Shown here: positions 27,401 through 35,736 of the stretch, in pieces
Numbering within the stretch: the stretch's first letter is position 1
Layout of the letters: every line of letters begins with the position of its first letter
Source of the DNA: Enterovibrio qingdaonensis
GTDB lineage: Bacteria > Pseudomonadota > Gammaproteobacteria > Enterobacterales > Vibrionaceae
NCBI RefSeq assembly: GCF_028683135.1
Contig: NZ_JAJUBB010000001.1
Location: 310,001 to 374,000 of the forward strand
Direction of reading: 5' to 3'
DNA length: 64,000 bases
The notes under the pieces: generated by a model
Told to the model about the DNA's origin: nothing
The model's input: only the letters and a program-made list of their open reading frames with translations
Databases searched by the model: none
Program-made: the position numbers and the translations under genes

Positions 27401-27564
27401 CTGGCGGTGGCTTCTGGCCCCCTTTTGCCATCGCTATTGCGGGAGGGACACTTCTGACAACAATACTCTCGTTTTACTTCGTACCTGCCGCATTTAAAAC
27501 CGCTGGCTGGCTAAGGCCTTACGATAAGCCCTGTGCGTTAGAAAGCTGTGACGTGGAAAGTTAA
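24466..27564 (+). CDS. RND-family multidrug efflux pump
   Basis: At 1032 residues this is a full AcrB-type pump. It shows the twelve-TM, two-porter-loop layout. The TM4 proton relay is present in MSVTGLIVSLGIMVDNAIVMVDTI (Asp and neighbours). The second half carries GFTVIIGLLGLVGLAINASIVILAEL. The N-terminal LPRAEDPALVNRWATITTAYPGASAERVE is typical of the branch that pairs with TetR-controlled adaptors (VexC/AcrD relatives). Substrates cannot be read from sequence. A strong terminator follows. Confidence 0.93.
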   Translation: MEKLLKNTRLLVLFTVLILVSGYSALSTLPRAEDPALVNRWATITTAYPGASAERVEALVTEPVENELRSLDEINLIESQSKPGISVITVELNDSLTETEPVWSKIRDKLSDAVPSLPDDALEPEFDNDHSNAFTYITALKWNGNGEPDELILGRYAKELAKRWRNLSGTEFVDIHGLPAEEILVTLDIADASALGQTALSLSQSIVGADAKNAAGELHNDNNRFQLEVAGALDSITRVKQVPVAMDPNGFLVRLEDIATVKRTKAMPPDQIAIIDGEPAVLVSARMQSSIRVDQWTHSADKMLDVFRSELPDNIELKPLFKQSRYTETRLSDLVDSLLLGFGLVLIVLFVTLGFRSAILVALSLPIASAFTLAMMSFTGLPINQMSVTGLIVSLGIMVDNAIVMVDTIQHFRQQNVKRLESAMRAIRHLWLPLLGSTLTTILAFAPIFLMPGPAGEFVGAIAITVSFSLVGSYIVSQLLVSGFAARWLPAGESSTRWYHAGINIPAISKLFKQTVRTAVRFPWLSIPLVFLVPFAGFWSAGQLTEQFFPPSDRDMFEIQVFLAPQASIATTLETTKEIDAVLAKTDDIEQVGWLHGTNFPSFYYNIMARQHGAPNFAQAMVKAKDFNAANEMIPELQVTLSRKFPHAQILVRKLEQGPPFNAPIEVRVYGPNLDTLREISERVRLLMSETPDVINTRETLQPGTPKISVNVNEESSHLTGMRLADIALLLNASMSGIVQGSVIEGTESIPVRVRVSDESRSNLNQLSQLRLPISGGNTPSDLPLSALAEMSVEPSRGSIPHRNGERINVIEGYITAGVLPQTALNAFTDILERTDLKLPPGYRLEFGGESAERDASVNQLMANLTIVIILLIAVVVISFNSFRLSGIIFLAGIQAAGLGLLSVWAFGYPFGFTVIIGLLGLVGLAINASIVILAELKANPAAKSGDVDAIVDAVSSCGRHITSTTITTIGGFLPLILAGGGFWPPFAIAIAGGTLLTTILSFYFVPAAFKTAGWLRPYDKPCALESCDVES

Positions 27565-27613
27565 ATCATTACGCCAAACAGCGTAATCACAGAATTTGAG
27601 TTGTTCAGTTACA

Positions 27614-27645
27614 AAAATGGCCACCTTTTCGGTGGCCATTTTTTC
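27614..27645 (+). terminator. Intrinsic terminator of the RND operon
   Basis: AAAATGGCCACC and GGTGGCCATTTT form a 12-base stem with loop TTTTC, ending in six T, 50 bases past the pump stop. Confidence 0.95.
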
Positions 27646-27682
27646 GCTCTACCTTCGCGATAAATCCGCTTAGGTGACCCAA

Positions 27683-27769
27683 CTAAAACGCGTTCAAAAC
27701 AGGGCTCGCCATTAAGCCCATGAGCAGCAAGATAGGAAAAAGCAATTTGATATAAAATGGAATTCGCAT
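27683..27769 (-). CDS. Small hydrophobic protein, 28 residues
   Basis: On the minus strand an ATG at 27769 with AAGGA nine bases upstream starts a 28-codon frame: MRIPFYIKLLFPILLLMGLM and then ASPVLNAF. It could be a membrane peptide or a signal-peptide-like leader. The good ribosome-binding site makes it better than chance, but no family is recognised. Confidence 0.45.
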   Translation of the reverse strand: MRIPFYIKLLFPILLLMGLMASPVLNAF

Positions 27770-28006
27770 TCTTATTGTCCTTATAATTTTGCGCCCACTC
27801 GGCCTATTCCTGACCTTGATTGTGGAGTGAGTGCATATTCATCCAAGTGCAGCTAAGCCAGATAATTATAGACACGAAATTTCGAACTCACATACAGAAT
27901 TGCATACTATTTTAGGCAAATAATTTTGATCCACTGCACATAGTATTGAAATACGTACGATTTGTTCGTCAATCTACTGAGGGGTTAATCAATACGCTAT
28001 CTGGTG
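27770..28006. other. Gap upstream of the small ORF
   Basis: An AT-rich stretch holding the presumed promoter of the small minus-strand ORF. I see no terminator for the convergent-side ATPase gene and no other gene. Confidence 0.4.
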
Positions 28007-29167
28007 CTAATCTGGCCAATGCCAATTTGGCGTATCTAACATTCCTTGCCCTTGCACCTCTGTTTGACCCAATGCTTTTTCTAACTCAATTGCATTGCAA
28101 TCAGGGTGAGCATTCAAGGCATTGATGAGTCTGTTCGCGTGAGAGATCACCCAAACCTGAGATTGCTGAGATGCATGGCAAATCAATCGGGCTAGCGCAG
28201 GCAAAAGATCCGGATGTAAACTGGTTTCAGGTTCATTTAGCACCATTAAAGACGGCGGCCTCGGAGTCAGCAAAGCTGCTACCCAGAGGACAAACCGCAG
28301 CGTGCCGTCTGACAACTCTGCACCCGACAGCGGGCGTAAAAGCCCCTTTTGATAAAACTCAATCGCAAATCGTCCGTCTTCGCTAGCAACAACACGCAGA
28401 TGGCAGCCCGGAAATGCGTCCTCAATGGTTCGGTCTAATGCTTCTTTATCACCAATCTCAATGATCGTCTGAAGAGCCGCAGCTAAATCTCTACCATCAT
28501 GGTGAAGTACTGGCGTTCGTGTACCTAGCTGAGGTTTTCTTGCAGGTGCATCAGCATCTGTTCGGAAGTGATCATAGAAACGCCACCCCCGAATCATTTC
28601 TCTTACGTGGTAAACCTCTGCCGCAGCACTGGGGTCGGCATGCGCATCAAACAGGCTATCAAAGCTCGGAATATGTTGTGAAGCCACCTCCCACTGGCGT
28701 CTATTTCGGATTTTTACAACATGACCTTTGCGTTCAACTAAACAGCTTGCAGGCCTATAATACGGGCCGTTGAATATCGTCTCATGCTTAATCTCCGGAT
28801 CAAAACAAAAGGCAGATGAGGACGGTGTTGGCAGTCCAAGCGATATTGCATATCCAAACGTTTCACTGGCAAACCCCATCTTCAGGCGAACAACATTTTT
28901 CCGCGTACTGCCTTGTACTTCCACATCACCGCGTCGCATAGCGCCGGATATTTCTTCTGGCCCGGCCCAGAACGTTGAATGCAATCCGCCTTCTTCGGCT
29001 AGCGAATTGATCACACCGCCGGACGCCGTCTTAGCCAGAAGCCTTAACGCTTTGTAGAGGTTCGACTTGCCACAACCATTGGGACCCGTGATCAAATTCA
29101 ATGGCCCCAAAGGAATCGTCAAGTTCATGATTGAGCGGTAATTCGCAATTGAAAGCGTTGTTAACAT
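28007..29167 (-). CDS. AAA-family (RecF/SMC-like) ATPase behind a LexA-like box
   Basis: The protein has 386 residues from the ATG at 29167; a GTG at 29176 is an alternative. The layout is an ABC/SMC-type head without long coiled coil: LSIANYRSIMNLTIPLGPLN, Walker A GPNGCGKSN (about 28-36), a signature-like LSGAELSDGTLRF, Walker B LMVLNEPETSLHPD with Asn in place of the usual Asp, and a switch His in VISHANRL. It resembles the predicted ATPases of COG4637. There is no TOPRIM or nuclease domain and no partner gene beside it. A LexA-like box 17 bases upstream predicts SOS induction. A role in DNA repair or phage response is inference. Confidence 0.85.
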   Translation of the reverse strand: MLTTLSIANYRSIMNLTIPLGPLNLITGPNGCGKSNLYKALRLLAKTASGGVINSLAEEGGLHSTFWAGPEEISGAMRRGDVEVQGSTRKNVVRLKMGFASETFGYAISLGLPTPSSSAFCFDPEIKHETIFNGPYYRPASCLVERKGHVVKIRNRRQWEVASQHIPSFDSLFDAHADPSAAAEVYHVREMIRGWRFYDHFRTDADAPARKPQLGTRTPVLHHDGRDLAAALQTIIEIGDKEALDRTIEDAFPGCHLRVVASEDGRFAIEFYQKGLLRPLSGAELSDGTLRFVLWVAALLTPRPPSLMVLNEPETSLHPDLLPALARLICHASQQSQVWVISHANRLINALNAHPDCNAIELEKALGQTEVQGQGMLDTPNWHWPD

Positions 29168-29183
29168 AGGACGCACCGGATAA

Positions 29184-29199
29184 CTGTTTTTATATACAG
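29184..29199. promoter_or_regulatory. LexA-like SOS box upstream of the AAA ATPase
   Basis: CTGTTTTTATATACAG fits CTGT-N8-ACAG, with flanks TA/AACTG...CAGTA. It lies 16 bases before the ATG at 29167 and overlaps the likely -10 (TATATA on the minus strand). Confidence 0.75.
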
Positions 29200-29406
29200 T
29201 ATCATTGGATCGCTCGGCACATCAACCCAAGTGCAATACCTCGGTTTTATTGCAACAATCCGGCAATAGTGAATTGCACAATCACGTTGTTGCGAAATGA
29301 ACCGGAGATCACCCACACTTTTCAGAATGCCATAAGGATTAAGCCCCAAAGCAGAGATTTATCAGCTAGGGTTTTATCATCTAAAAAGGATTGATAGGAA
29401 GCCAGC

Positions 29407-30837
29407 GTGGAAACAATGTTGTATCAATCACTTATCGATATCGTAGGCACCGAGCATGTTATCGCCGATAAGGAAACCATGCGCCCCTATGAATGTGATG
29501 GGTTGTCTGTCTACACTGCCCTCCCAGACTATGTTGTTTTGCCTGCGAACACACAGGAAGTCATGGCAGTGGTATCTCTCTGCTTTCAAATGAATATTGC
29601 CGTGGTCGCTCGAGGCGCGGGAACGGGATTGTCGGCGGGTGCACTCCCCCTCAAGGGTGGCATTTTACTCTCTCTCGCGCGTTTTAATCATATCCTCGCA
29701 ATCGACCCAGATAACAGCGTGGCTCATGTTCAACCCGGCGTGCGCAACCTTGCTATCTCTGAAGCGGCAGCCCCCTATAACCTCTATTATGCACCAGACC
29801 CCTCATCGCAGATTGCCTGCTCTATTGGTGGAAACATTGCAGAGAATGCAGGCGGTGTGCACTGCCTGAAATACGGCCTCACTGTTCACAATCTTGTTTC
29901 TCTCGTCATTGTTACCGCCGAAGGCAAGCGATTAGACATTGGCGGTGACAGCCTTGATATTGCGGGCTTTGATCTGCTCGCGCTTATGACGGGCTCGGAA
30001 GGCATGCTAGGCATCGTGACAGAGATTAAAGTGAAACTCCTCCCTACTCCTCAAATCGCAAAGGTGGTCTTGGTGGGGTTTGATAGCGTCGAAAAAGCAG
30101 CTAACGCGGTTAACGATGTCATCAGCAAAGGCATCATCCCAGCGGGACTTGAAATGATGGATGGTTACGCCATCAAGGCAGCCGAAGATTTTGCGCAAGC
30201 GGGTTACCCTGTCGATGCTGAAGCCCTTCTTTTATGTGAGCTGGATGGCGATGAAGAAGAGGTTAACCAGCAAGTCGTTGCGACGCAGGCCATATTCAAC
30301 GCAGCGGGCGCAACGTCCATACGCATCTCCGGAAACGAAGAAGAACGCGCACTAATTTGGAAAGGCCGTAAATCTGCATTCCCGGCCGTCGGACGAATCT
30401 CCCCTGACTATTACTGCATGGATGGCACCATTCCGCGTCGAGAGCTTGCGAATGTGCTCACGCGAATCCACCAGCTCTCTCGGTATTACAGCTTGCGTGT
30501 GGCCAATGTGTTTCATGCTGGTGATGGCAATCTTCATCCTTTAATTCTGTTTGATGCCAATATCCCTGGAGAGCTTGAAAAGACAGAGGCATTTGGGGCG
30601 GATATCCTAAAAGCCTGCGTTGAAGCAGGTGGCTGTATTACGGGCGAGCATGGCGTGGGTATAGAGAAAATCAATGAAATGTACCACCAATTTAATGATG
30701 CGGAACTTGAACAGTTTCATCGCATCAAACGCGCCTTAGATGCAAAAGAAATATTGAACCCTGGAAAAGGTATCCCTCAGCCTAAACATTGTCAGGAACA
30801 CTCGCTGCTAAGTGCGCCTAATAAGGGGGTAATATGA
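29407..30837 (+). CDS. glcD: Glycolate oxidase, FAD-linked subunit GlcD
   Basis: The protein has 476 residues; E. coli GlcD has 499. It oxidises glycolate (and lactate-like 2-hydroxy acids) to the keto acid with FAD. The FAD-binding domain shows VVARGAGTGLSAGALPLKGG, DPSSQIACSIGGNIAENAGG and MTGSEGMLGIVTEI. The C-terminal FAD-oxidase domain shows NVFHAGDGNLHPLILFD and CITGEHGVGIEKI. The start is a GTG at 29407 with AGGA seven bases upstream; the ATG at 29416 is possible. It overlaps glcE by four bases. No glcC regulator is adjacent. Confidence 0.93.
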   Translation: METMLYQSLIDIVGTEHVIADKETMRPYECDGLSVYTALPDYVVLPANTQEVMAVVSLCFQMNIAVVARGAGTGLSAGALPLKGGILLSLARFNHILAIDPDNSVAHVQPGVRNLAISEAAAPYNLYYAPDPSSQIACSIGGNIAENAGGVHCLKYGLTVHNLVSLVIVTAEGKRLDIGGDSLDIAGFDLLALMTGSEGMLGIVTEIKVKLLPTPQIAKVVLVGFDSVEKAANAVNDVISKGIIPAGLEMMDGYAIKAAEDFAQAGYPVDAEALLLCELDGDEEEVNQQVVATQAIFNAAGATSIRISGNEEERALIWKGRKSAFPAVGRISPDYYCMDGTIPRRELANVLTRIHQLSRYYSLRVANVFHAGDGNLHPLILFDANIPGELEKTEAFGADILKACVEAGGCITGEHGVGIEKINEMYHQFNDAELEQFHRIKRALDAKEILNPGKGIPQPKHCQEHSLLSAPNKGVI

Positions 30838-31904
30838 GTGATATCTCGAGTGAACTTATCGAGCAAGTCAGTGACGCAATTACCGAGAATCGTCCCCTCA
30901 ATATTATTGGCGGTAACTCGAAAGCGTTTTATGGCAGATGCACTCAGGGGGACTCTGTTTCTATCTCTCCTCACCGAGGTATTGTCTCGTATCAACCGTC
31001 AGAATTGGTGATTACCGCAAGAGCGGGAACCAAAATATCAGAGCTTCAAGCAACACTCGCACAACATCACCAAATGCTAGTGGGTGAACCGCCAGCATTT
31101 AATGGAAAGGCCACATTAGGGGGAGCCGTTGCAACTGGGTTGAGTGGTGCTTCTCGCCCTTTTTCTGGTTCCATACGAGACGCGATTCTTGGGGTCAGGG
31201 TAATAAACGGCTACGCAGAACATCTTCGTTTTGGTGGGCAAGTGATGAAAAATGTCGCAGGCTATGACGTGTCGCGACTTCAGGCAGGTGCATTTGGTGC
31301 ATTCGGAATTTTGACAGAAGTGAGTTTGCGCGTAAAACCCATCCCAGATAAAACGCTGACCATGACTAAATCCATCAGTGCTCAACATGCGTTAAGTGAA
31401 ATGCGCCTTTTATCGGAAAAAGGATTGCCACTTTCTGGCGGCGCATGGGTTGACGGCGTGCTTTACGTTAGGCTGTCAGGTTCATCGCCTTCCGTTGATA
31501 AGGCCCATGCCAACATCGGTGGTGATTTACTCGAAAATGCCGACCTTTTCTGGCGAGCTATTCGTAATTTTCGTCATCCCTTTTTCAAAGACAAAAAACG
31601 TCTTTTTCGGCTTTCAGTCGCCCCTGCGTCTCCCCATTTTAGTGATGACGAAAGCACGTTAATTGATTGGGCTGGTGCTATTCGCTGGGTTCACTCTTCC
31701 TCCACATTTTCTGAGGTCTCCCATCTCGCCGAGAAACATGGCGGACACGCGATGCGCTTTCAAGGTGAAAACCCACGAGACGAATGTTTTCACCCACTAG
31801 CAGACGCTTCCGTACATGCTCACCAAGCTTTAAAGCATGCTTTCGACCCAAACAATGTGTTTAACCCCGGGCGCATGTATTCTTGGTTGGGGAGTCACCG
31901 ATGA
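30834..31904 (+). CDS. glcE: Glycolate oxidase FAD-binding subunit GlcE
   Basis: The protein has 356 residues, the usual GlcE length. The FAD-binding domain is visible as IIGGNSKAFYGR, LVGEPPAFNGKATLGGAVATG and VMKNVAGYDVSRLQAGAFGAFG. It is the second flavoprotein subunit of the membrane-associated glycolate oxidase. AAGGGGG five bases upstream supports the start. It overlaps glcD and glcF through ATGA junctions, so the three are translationally coupled. Confidence 0.92.
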   Translation: MSDISSELIEQVSDAITENRPLNIIGGNSKAFYGRCTQGDSVSISPHRGIVSYQPSELVITARAGTKISELQATLAQHHQMLVGEPPAFNGKATLGGAVATGLSGASRPFSGSIRDAILGVRVINGYAEHLRFGGQVMKNVAGYDVSRLQAGAFGAFGILTEVSLRVKPIPDKTLTMTKSISAQHALSEMRLLSEKGLPLSGGAWVDGVLYVRLSGSSPSVDKAHANIGGDLLENADLFWRAIRNFRHPFFKDKKRLFRLSVAPASPHFSDDESTLIDWAGAIRWVHSSSTFSEVSHLAEKHGGHAMRFQGENPRDECFHPLADASVHAHQALKHAFDPNNVFNPGRMYSWLGSHR

Positions 31905-33151
31905 AAACATCCATACAAGACAATCTGTTGCAAACTCATGCCGGACAGCGCGCTGAAGAGATTCTCAGAAAATGTGTCCATTGTGGATTTTGCAATGCAA
32001 CCTGCCCTACCTACCAAGAATTAAATGACGAACGAGATGGGCCTCGCGGTCGGATTTACTTGATCAAAAGCATGCTCGAAGGCCAAGAGGTGACAGACAA
32101 AACGCAACGCCATCTGGACAGATGCCTCACCTGTCGAAGCTGTGAAACAACCTGTCCATCCGGTGTTGAGTACAGTAAGTTACTTGATATCGGCAAAGAG
32201 CATATCGAAAAACAGCTTCCACGCCCCTTTAAAGACCGAATCATACGATATCTATTAACCCGATTGTTGCCTCATCGAACACTGGTTTCGCTAGGATATC
32301 GCATCTTGCTCAGGATGAAGCCGCTACTCCCGGCGGCATACCAGTCAAAGCTTGTTGACCAAAAAACAGAAACAGACAAACGAAAAAACCTGTCTAACAA
32401 ACACACCACCCGCACGATGATCGGCTTTCAAGGTTGTGTGCAATCTTCATTAACCCCAGAAACACTTCGCGCGGCAACCCATGTGCTTAACCACTTGGGC
32501 ATCAATCTCATCAGTGTAAAAAAGGAAGGTTGCTGCGGCGCATTAAACTTGCATCTGGCCGAGCGTGAACGGGCAATTAAACAAGCAAAAGACAATATCA
32601 ATGCATGGTGGCCATATATAGAAAACGGCGCAGAAGCCATCGTGATTTCCGCATCAGGTTGTGGGGTGAGCATCAAAGACTACCCAAGCTTATTTTTGGG
32701 TGATGAACACTATTCCCTTAAGGCCAAAAAGGTAGCCTCACTGGCGAAAGACCTTAGTGAAGTGCTCAATAATGAGGATATTGAATCTCTGCCCTTAACG
32801 CCGATGGACGCACGCGTAGCCGTTCACTGTCCTTGTACGCTTCAACATGGTCTCAAACTCAAAAACACATATGGTGGCGTTTTTAGTAGGCTCGGTGTCA
32901 ACACTGTTAAGACGTCTGAGGAGCATCTCTGTTGTGGTTCTGCTGGCACTTATTCTTTGCTGCAACCTCAGCTAAGTAGCCAATTAAAGGTACGAAAGCT
33001 CAAAGCACTTACGCAAGAAGCCCCAGATATGATTCTTACCGCAAACATAGGGTGTCAATTGCACTTAAATACAGATTCACAAACGCCCGTAAAGCATTGG
33101 ATAGAAATGATTTCAGAACGATTGCAGGACAATAGTATTCATGACCGTTGA
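31901..33151 (+). CDS. glcF: Glycolate oxidase iron-sulfur subunit GlcF
   Basis: The protein has 416 residues from the ATG at 31901, inside the glcE stop and with GGGGAG upstream. Two ferredoxin motifs are seen near the N-terminus: CVHCGFCNATCP and CLTCRSCETTCP. Two cysteine-rich CCG modules follow, including KEGCCGALNLHL, CPCTLQH and HLCCGSAGTYSLL. It carries electrons from the flavin subunits to the quinone pool. Its end overlaps the next gene by 11 bases. Confidence 0.93.
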   Translation: MKTSIQDNLLQTHAGQRAEEILRKCVHCGFCNATCPTYQELNDERDGPRGRIYLIKSMLEGQEVTDKTQRHLDRCLTCRSCETTCPSGVEYSKLLDIGKEHIEKQLPRPFKDRIIRYLLTRLLPHRTLVSLGYRILLRMKPLLPAAYQSKLVDQKTETDKRKNLSNKHTTRTMIGFQGCVQSSLTPETLRAATHVLNHLGINLISVKKEGCCGALNLHLAERERAIKQAKDNINAWWPYIENGAEAIVISASGCGVSIKDYPSLFLGDEHYSLKAKKVASLAKDLSEVLNNEDIESLPLTPMDARVAVHCPCTLQHGLKLKNTYGGVFSRLGVNTVKTSEEHLCCGSAGTYSLLQPQLSSQLKVRKLKALTQEAPDMILTANIGCQLHLNTDSQTPVKHWIEMISERLQDNSIHDR

Positions 33152-33506
33152 GATTCACTTAATTGCGGCTATCTGGCTACTCATTGCTGGCACCATGCAA
33201 TTGATAATGCGCAAAGGAACACAACTGCACAAGGTGTTAGGCCGAAGCTGGATGCTGGCTATGGTGATTGTCGCGTTCTCTTCTTTTGGCTTACCTGGGT
33301 TTGTCGATTGGTTTATGGGCTATGGACCCATCCACTTGCTGTCACTCTGGGTGTTATTTTGCGTTTATCAATCCGTTCGTGCGATAAAGCGTGGCAACAT
33401 CAATAAACATCGCGCATATGCAACGGGTGCTTTTTATGGTGCAGTAGGTGCCGCGATCGCCGCGGTGCTTGTCCCGAATAGACTGCTAAATTCGCTCATT
33501 TTTTAG
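33141..33506 (+). CDS. DUF2306-like small membrane protein
   Basis: The protein has 121 residues and about four membrane spans. It shows the pattern HLIAAIWLLIAGTMQL...KGTQLHKVLGRSWM and NINKHRAYATGAFYGAVGAAIAA, as in DUF2306 proteins with their conserved His residues. The function of the family is not established. It overlaps glcF by 11 bases and is probably the last gene of the glc transcript, though this link may be only positional. Confidence 0.75.
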   Translation: MTVEIHLIAAIWLLIAGTMQLIMRKGTQLHKVLGRSWMLAMVIVAFSSFGLPGFVDWFMGYGPIHLLSLWVLFCVYQSVRAIKRGNINKHRAYATGAFYGAVGAAIAAVLVPNRLLNSLIF

Positions 33507-33554
33507 CATTGCATATATGACTATCCCTTTTTGCTTGCCATTCAATGTCTCTGT

Positions 33555-33791
33555 TCAGAACCTCTCTCTAAAGTAGGTAAACTCATTGATATAAACGTAT
33601 AGAGCAATCGGAGCTGCCGTAAAGAAGTGCAACTGCCACAAACCATTCTCCCAAAATGTCATCCCGCCATCCGACCAAAACCTTAAGGCGAGATTCATCG
33701 ATTCACTAAAAGCCACCATAACGATAACGGCTATCACGTAGTAACTTAATAGCGCATAGATTTGTCCCAACCCCCACGTCACGTATTTCAT
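33555..33791 (-). CDS. Small two-span membrane protein
   Basis: The protein has 78 residues with two hydrophobic segments (about 10-30 and 52-70) rich in aromatic residues. I recognise no family. AGG lies nine bases upstream of the ATG. It starts 31 bases after the AraC-type gene on the same strand, so the two are likely cotranscribed. The regulator may control it. Confidence 0.6.
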   Translation of the reverse strand: MKYVTWGLGQIYALLSYYVIAVIVMVAFSESMNLALRFWSDGGMTFWENGLWQLHFFTAAPIALYVYINEFTYFRERF

Positions 33792-33822
33792 GATTGATAC
33801 CTATTCCTTTTCATCGTCAAGA

Positions 33823-34692
33823 TCATTCAATGGGAAGCAGAATATCCGTGATTGCTTCAGGTTCCGGGACAAACGGAAAGAACGAAACTCTTTCCAGCGT
33901 CACAGGATAATCACGCAGCCTTTCCCCGGATGCTGGCAACCAGCGTTCATACAAATACCGGACAACCATACCAATTGAATCACTGCTTCCAACAAAACGT
34001 ACCTTGGCAAAACGTCCGCCTGGTATGGTCTTTTTCTTAATAAACCCACACGATAGATCCATTTTATCTTCATACAGACAGCCGATATCCACGCGGAACA
34101 ACGACGCGTCATCCAAATCATCTGGGTTGTCGTAGAAAATATTAAAGATTCGCGTTTGTTTGTATGAAATATTTTGAGATTTACGCCACTCTCTGAACTT
34201 GGCGACGCTTTCACCAATTTGTATCGGCACACCTTGATGTTCAATTACCGCTATATCAGTCGAATCAAAATGGATAATTGATACATCAAAATCATCAGCA
34301 TTCATTTTGGGATCACTCCTCAATCGGTAAATCGCCTCAAAGTGATTTCCCCACTTTTCCCAATCCGGTGAAACCCTAAATTCACTCGGGGATAACTCGA
34401 ACACACGGCGAAAAGCACGGGAGAAAGACTCACTGTTCTCATAACGACAGTCTAAGGCAATCTCAGTCACCGACATTTGAGGTTTGTAAACAAGTAGATA
34501 GGATGCTTTTTTTAGTCGAAGCAGACGAACATAGTTCGCGACGCTGATACCGTAGAAGCTAGAAAATTGACGATGAAAGTGATATTTGGATAAGCACGCA
34601 ACACGACTCAAACCTTCAACATCGAGATCACTGTCTAAGTTGAGGTCAATGAACTCTCTTGCCGCTTCCAATCTCGGGTGCTTGTTTACCAT
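33823..34692 (-). CDS. AraC-family regulator with GyrI-like effector domain
   Basis: The protein has 289 residues. The AraC DNA-binding domain is N-terminal (about 8-110): DLDVEGLSRVACLSKYHFHRQFSSFYGISVANYVRLLRL, then SVTEIALDCRYENSESFSRAFRRVFELSPSEFR. The C-terminal half (about 130-289) is a GyrI-like small-molecule-binding domain, as in Rob and SbmC relatives. Such proteins sense drugs or organic compounds. GAGG is upstream of the ATG. It heads a two-gene unit with the small membrane protein. Confidence 0.88.
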   Translation of the reverse strand: MVNKHPRLEAAREFIDLNLDSDLDVEGLSRVACLSKYHFHRQFSSFYGISVANYVRLLRLKKASYLLVYKPQMSVTEIALDCRYENSESFSRAFRRVFELSPSEFRVSPDWEKWGNHFEAIYRLRSDPKMNADDFDVSIIHFDSTDIAVIEHQGVPIQIGESVAKFREWRKSQNISYKQTRIFNIFYDNPDDLDDASLFRVDIGCLYEDKMDLSCGFIKKKTIPGGRFAKVRFVGSSDSIGMVVRYLYERWLPASGERLRDYPVTLERVSFFPFVPEPEAITDILLPIE

Positions 34693-34786
34693 TCGCTTCG
34701 AACCTCAACCTTTCTCATGGATGAAGCCTACCGTAACAGCTAACGCACAACCTGACCGAACTTGCGCAATTAAGTGCGAATCGACA

Positions 34787-34818
34787 TAAAAAAAGGCAGC
34801 CGAGGCTGCCGTTTTTTA
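34787..34818. terminator. Bidirectional intrinsic terminator
   Basis: GGCAGCC-GA-GGCTGCC with A-rich and T-rich flanks on both sides. It serves the CDF-like gene on the minus strand (stem then seven T). Confidence 0.9.
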
Positions 34819-34838
34819 TTGCGTTATTTCTTAGTGAG

Positions 34839-35549
34839 TCAAGCGGGAACACCACGACGATTGGCGTTGTCAGACTCTTGGTATAGGCTCATCAACTTCT
34901 TGGACGACTCACCAATCATTTTTACGGGTACGGTAGCAAAGTAAACAGAGGCCAAAATTACCATCATTGGGTCAGCGTAAACCGCGTATTCCGAGTAACT
35001 GGTCATCATCAAACCAGCTGAAACCAAGAAACCAACCAATACTGCTGCGCTGATTACAGTATCCATCAACCATTGGCTAGACTCTGCTTTCAGGATGACA
35101 GAAGGACGTTTACCCGCGTGTTTGCTCACAACTGCATAGGTTGCCAAACAACCTGCAACGTTAACAATACCAAAAACAAGTGCAAAACCTGCGTTAACTT
35201 CTCGACCACCGCTAAAAAGGGCTTCAAGTGCCGAAGCAAATGAAATCAAACATACGACCGCGACAGTCAAACCTTTAACCAACACCACCAGAGATTCAAT
35301 AAGCGCTGCTTTTTGCTCAGAAATTGGCTTACTTTCTTTTCCATTTTTTGCTTTTGGATTGCGGATATAGGTTGAAGCCGCAAGAGCCATCAATGAGAGT
35401 GCTAAACCGACCAACGAGTAGGCTCCGTCGAAAACGATAACCATAGACCCCGCCCAAATACCGAGACCAATACCCAGTGCCGCAAAGCAAAAACAAGCAA
35501 AGGTAGAAAATTTCAGTAAGTTACGTTCTTTCGCATATTCACAAGACAT
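34839..35549 (-). CDS. CDF-like cation transporter without C-terminal domain
   Basis: The protein has 236 residues from the ATG at 35549, with GGGGAT upstream. The longer frame to 35618 has a weak start. Six membrane spans fit the cation-diffusion-facilitator fold. The TM2 region SMVIVFDGAYSLVGLALSL keeps the Asp, and TM5 reads ESSQWLMDTVISAAVL with one Asp. The cytoplasmic C-terminal domain of classic CDF proteins is missing. Zn(II) or Fe(II) export is the usual role, but the metal ligands are only partly conserved, so the substrate is open. It is divergent from a LysR-type gene with 187 bases between. Confidence 0.75.
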   Translation of the reverse strand: MSCEYAKERNLLKFSTFACFCFAALGIGLGIWAGSMVIVFDGAYSLVGLALSLMALAASTYIRNPKAKNGKESKPISEQKAALIESLVVLVKGLTVAVVCLISFASALEALFSGGREVNAGFALVFGIVNVAGCLATYAVVSKHAGKRPSVILKAESSQWLMDTVISAAVLVGFLVSAGLMMTSYSEYAVYADPMMVILASVYFATVPVKMIGESSKKLMSLYQESDNANRRGVPA

Positions 35550-35736
35550 AAATCCCCACAAAGTGACAAAAATATTGGCGCATTTTGTTTTATATTTGCG
35601 CCTAAACAAACAATACACCCTCTTTCAATAATCAATGAGTTGCTGAGCGACAGGTTTTTCGACGCTGACCCTTTTCATCAACTTATTTAGAGTTAAAATG
35701 GTTCTATGAATTTATTGATGAATTTGCAGGCATTTT

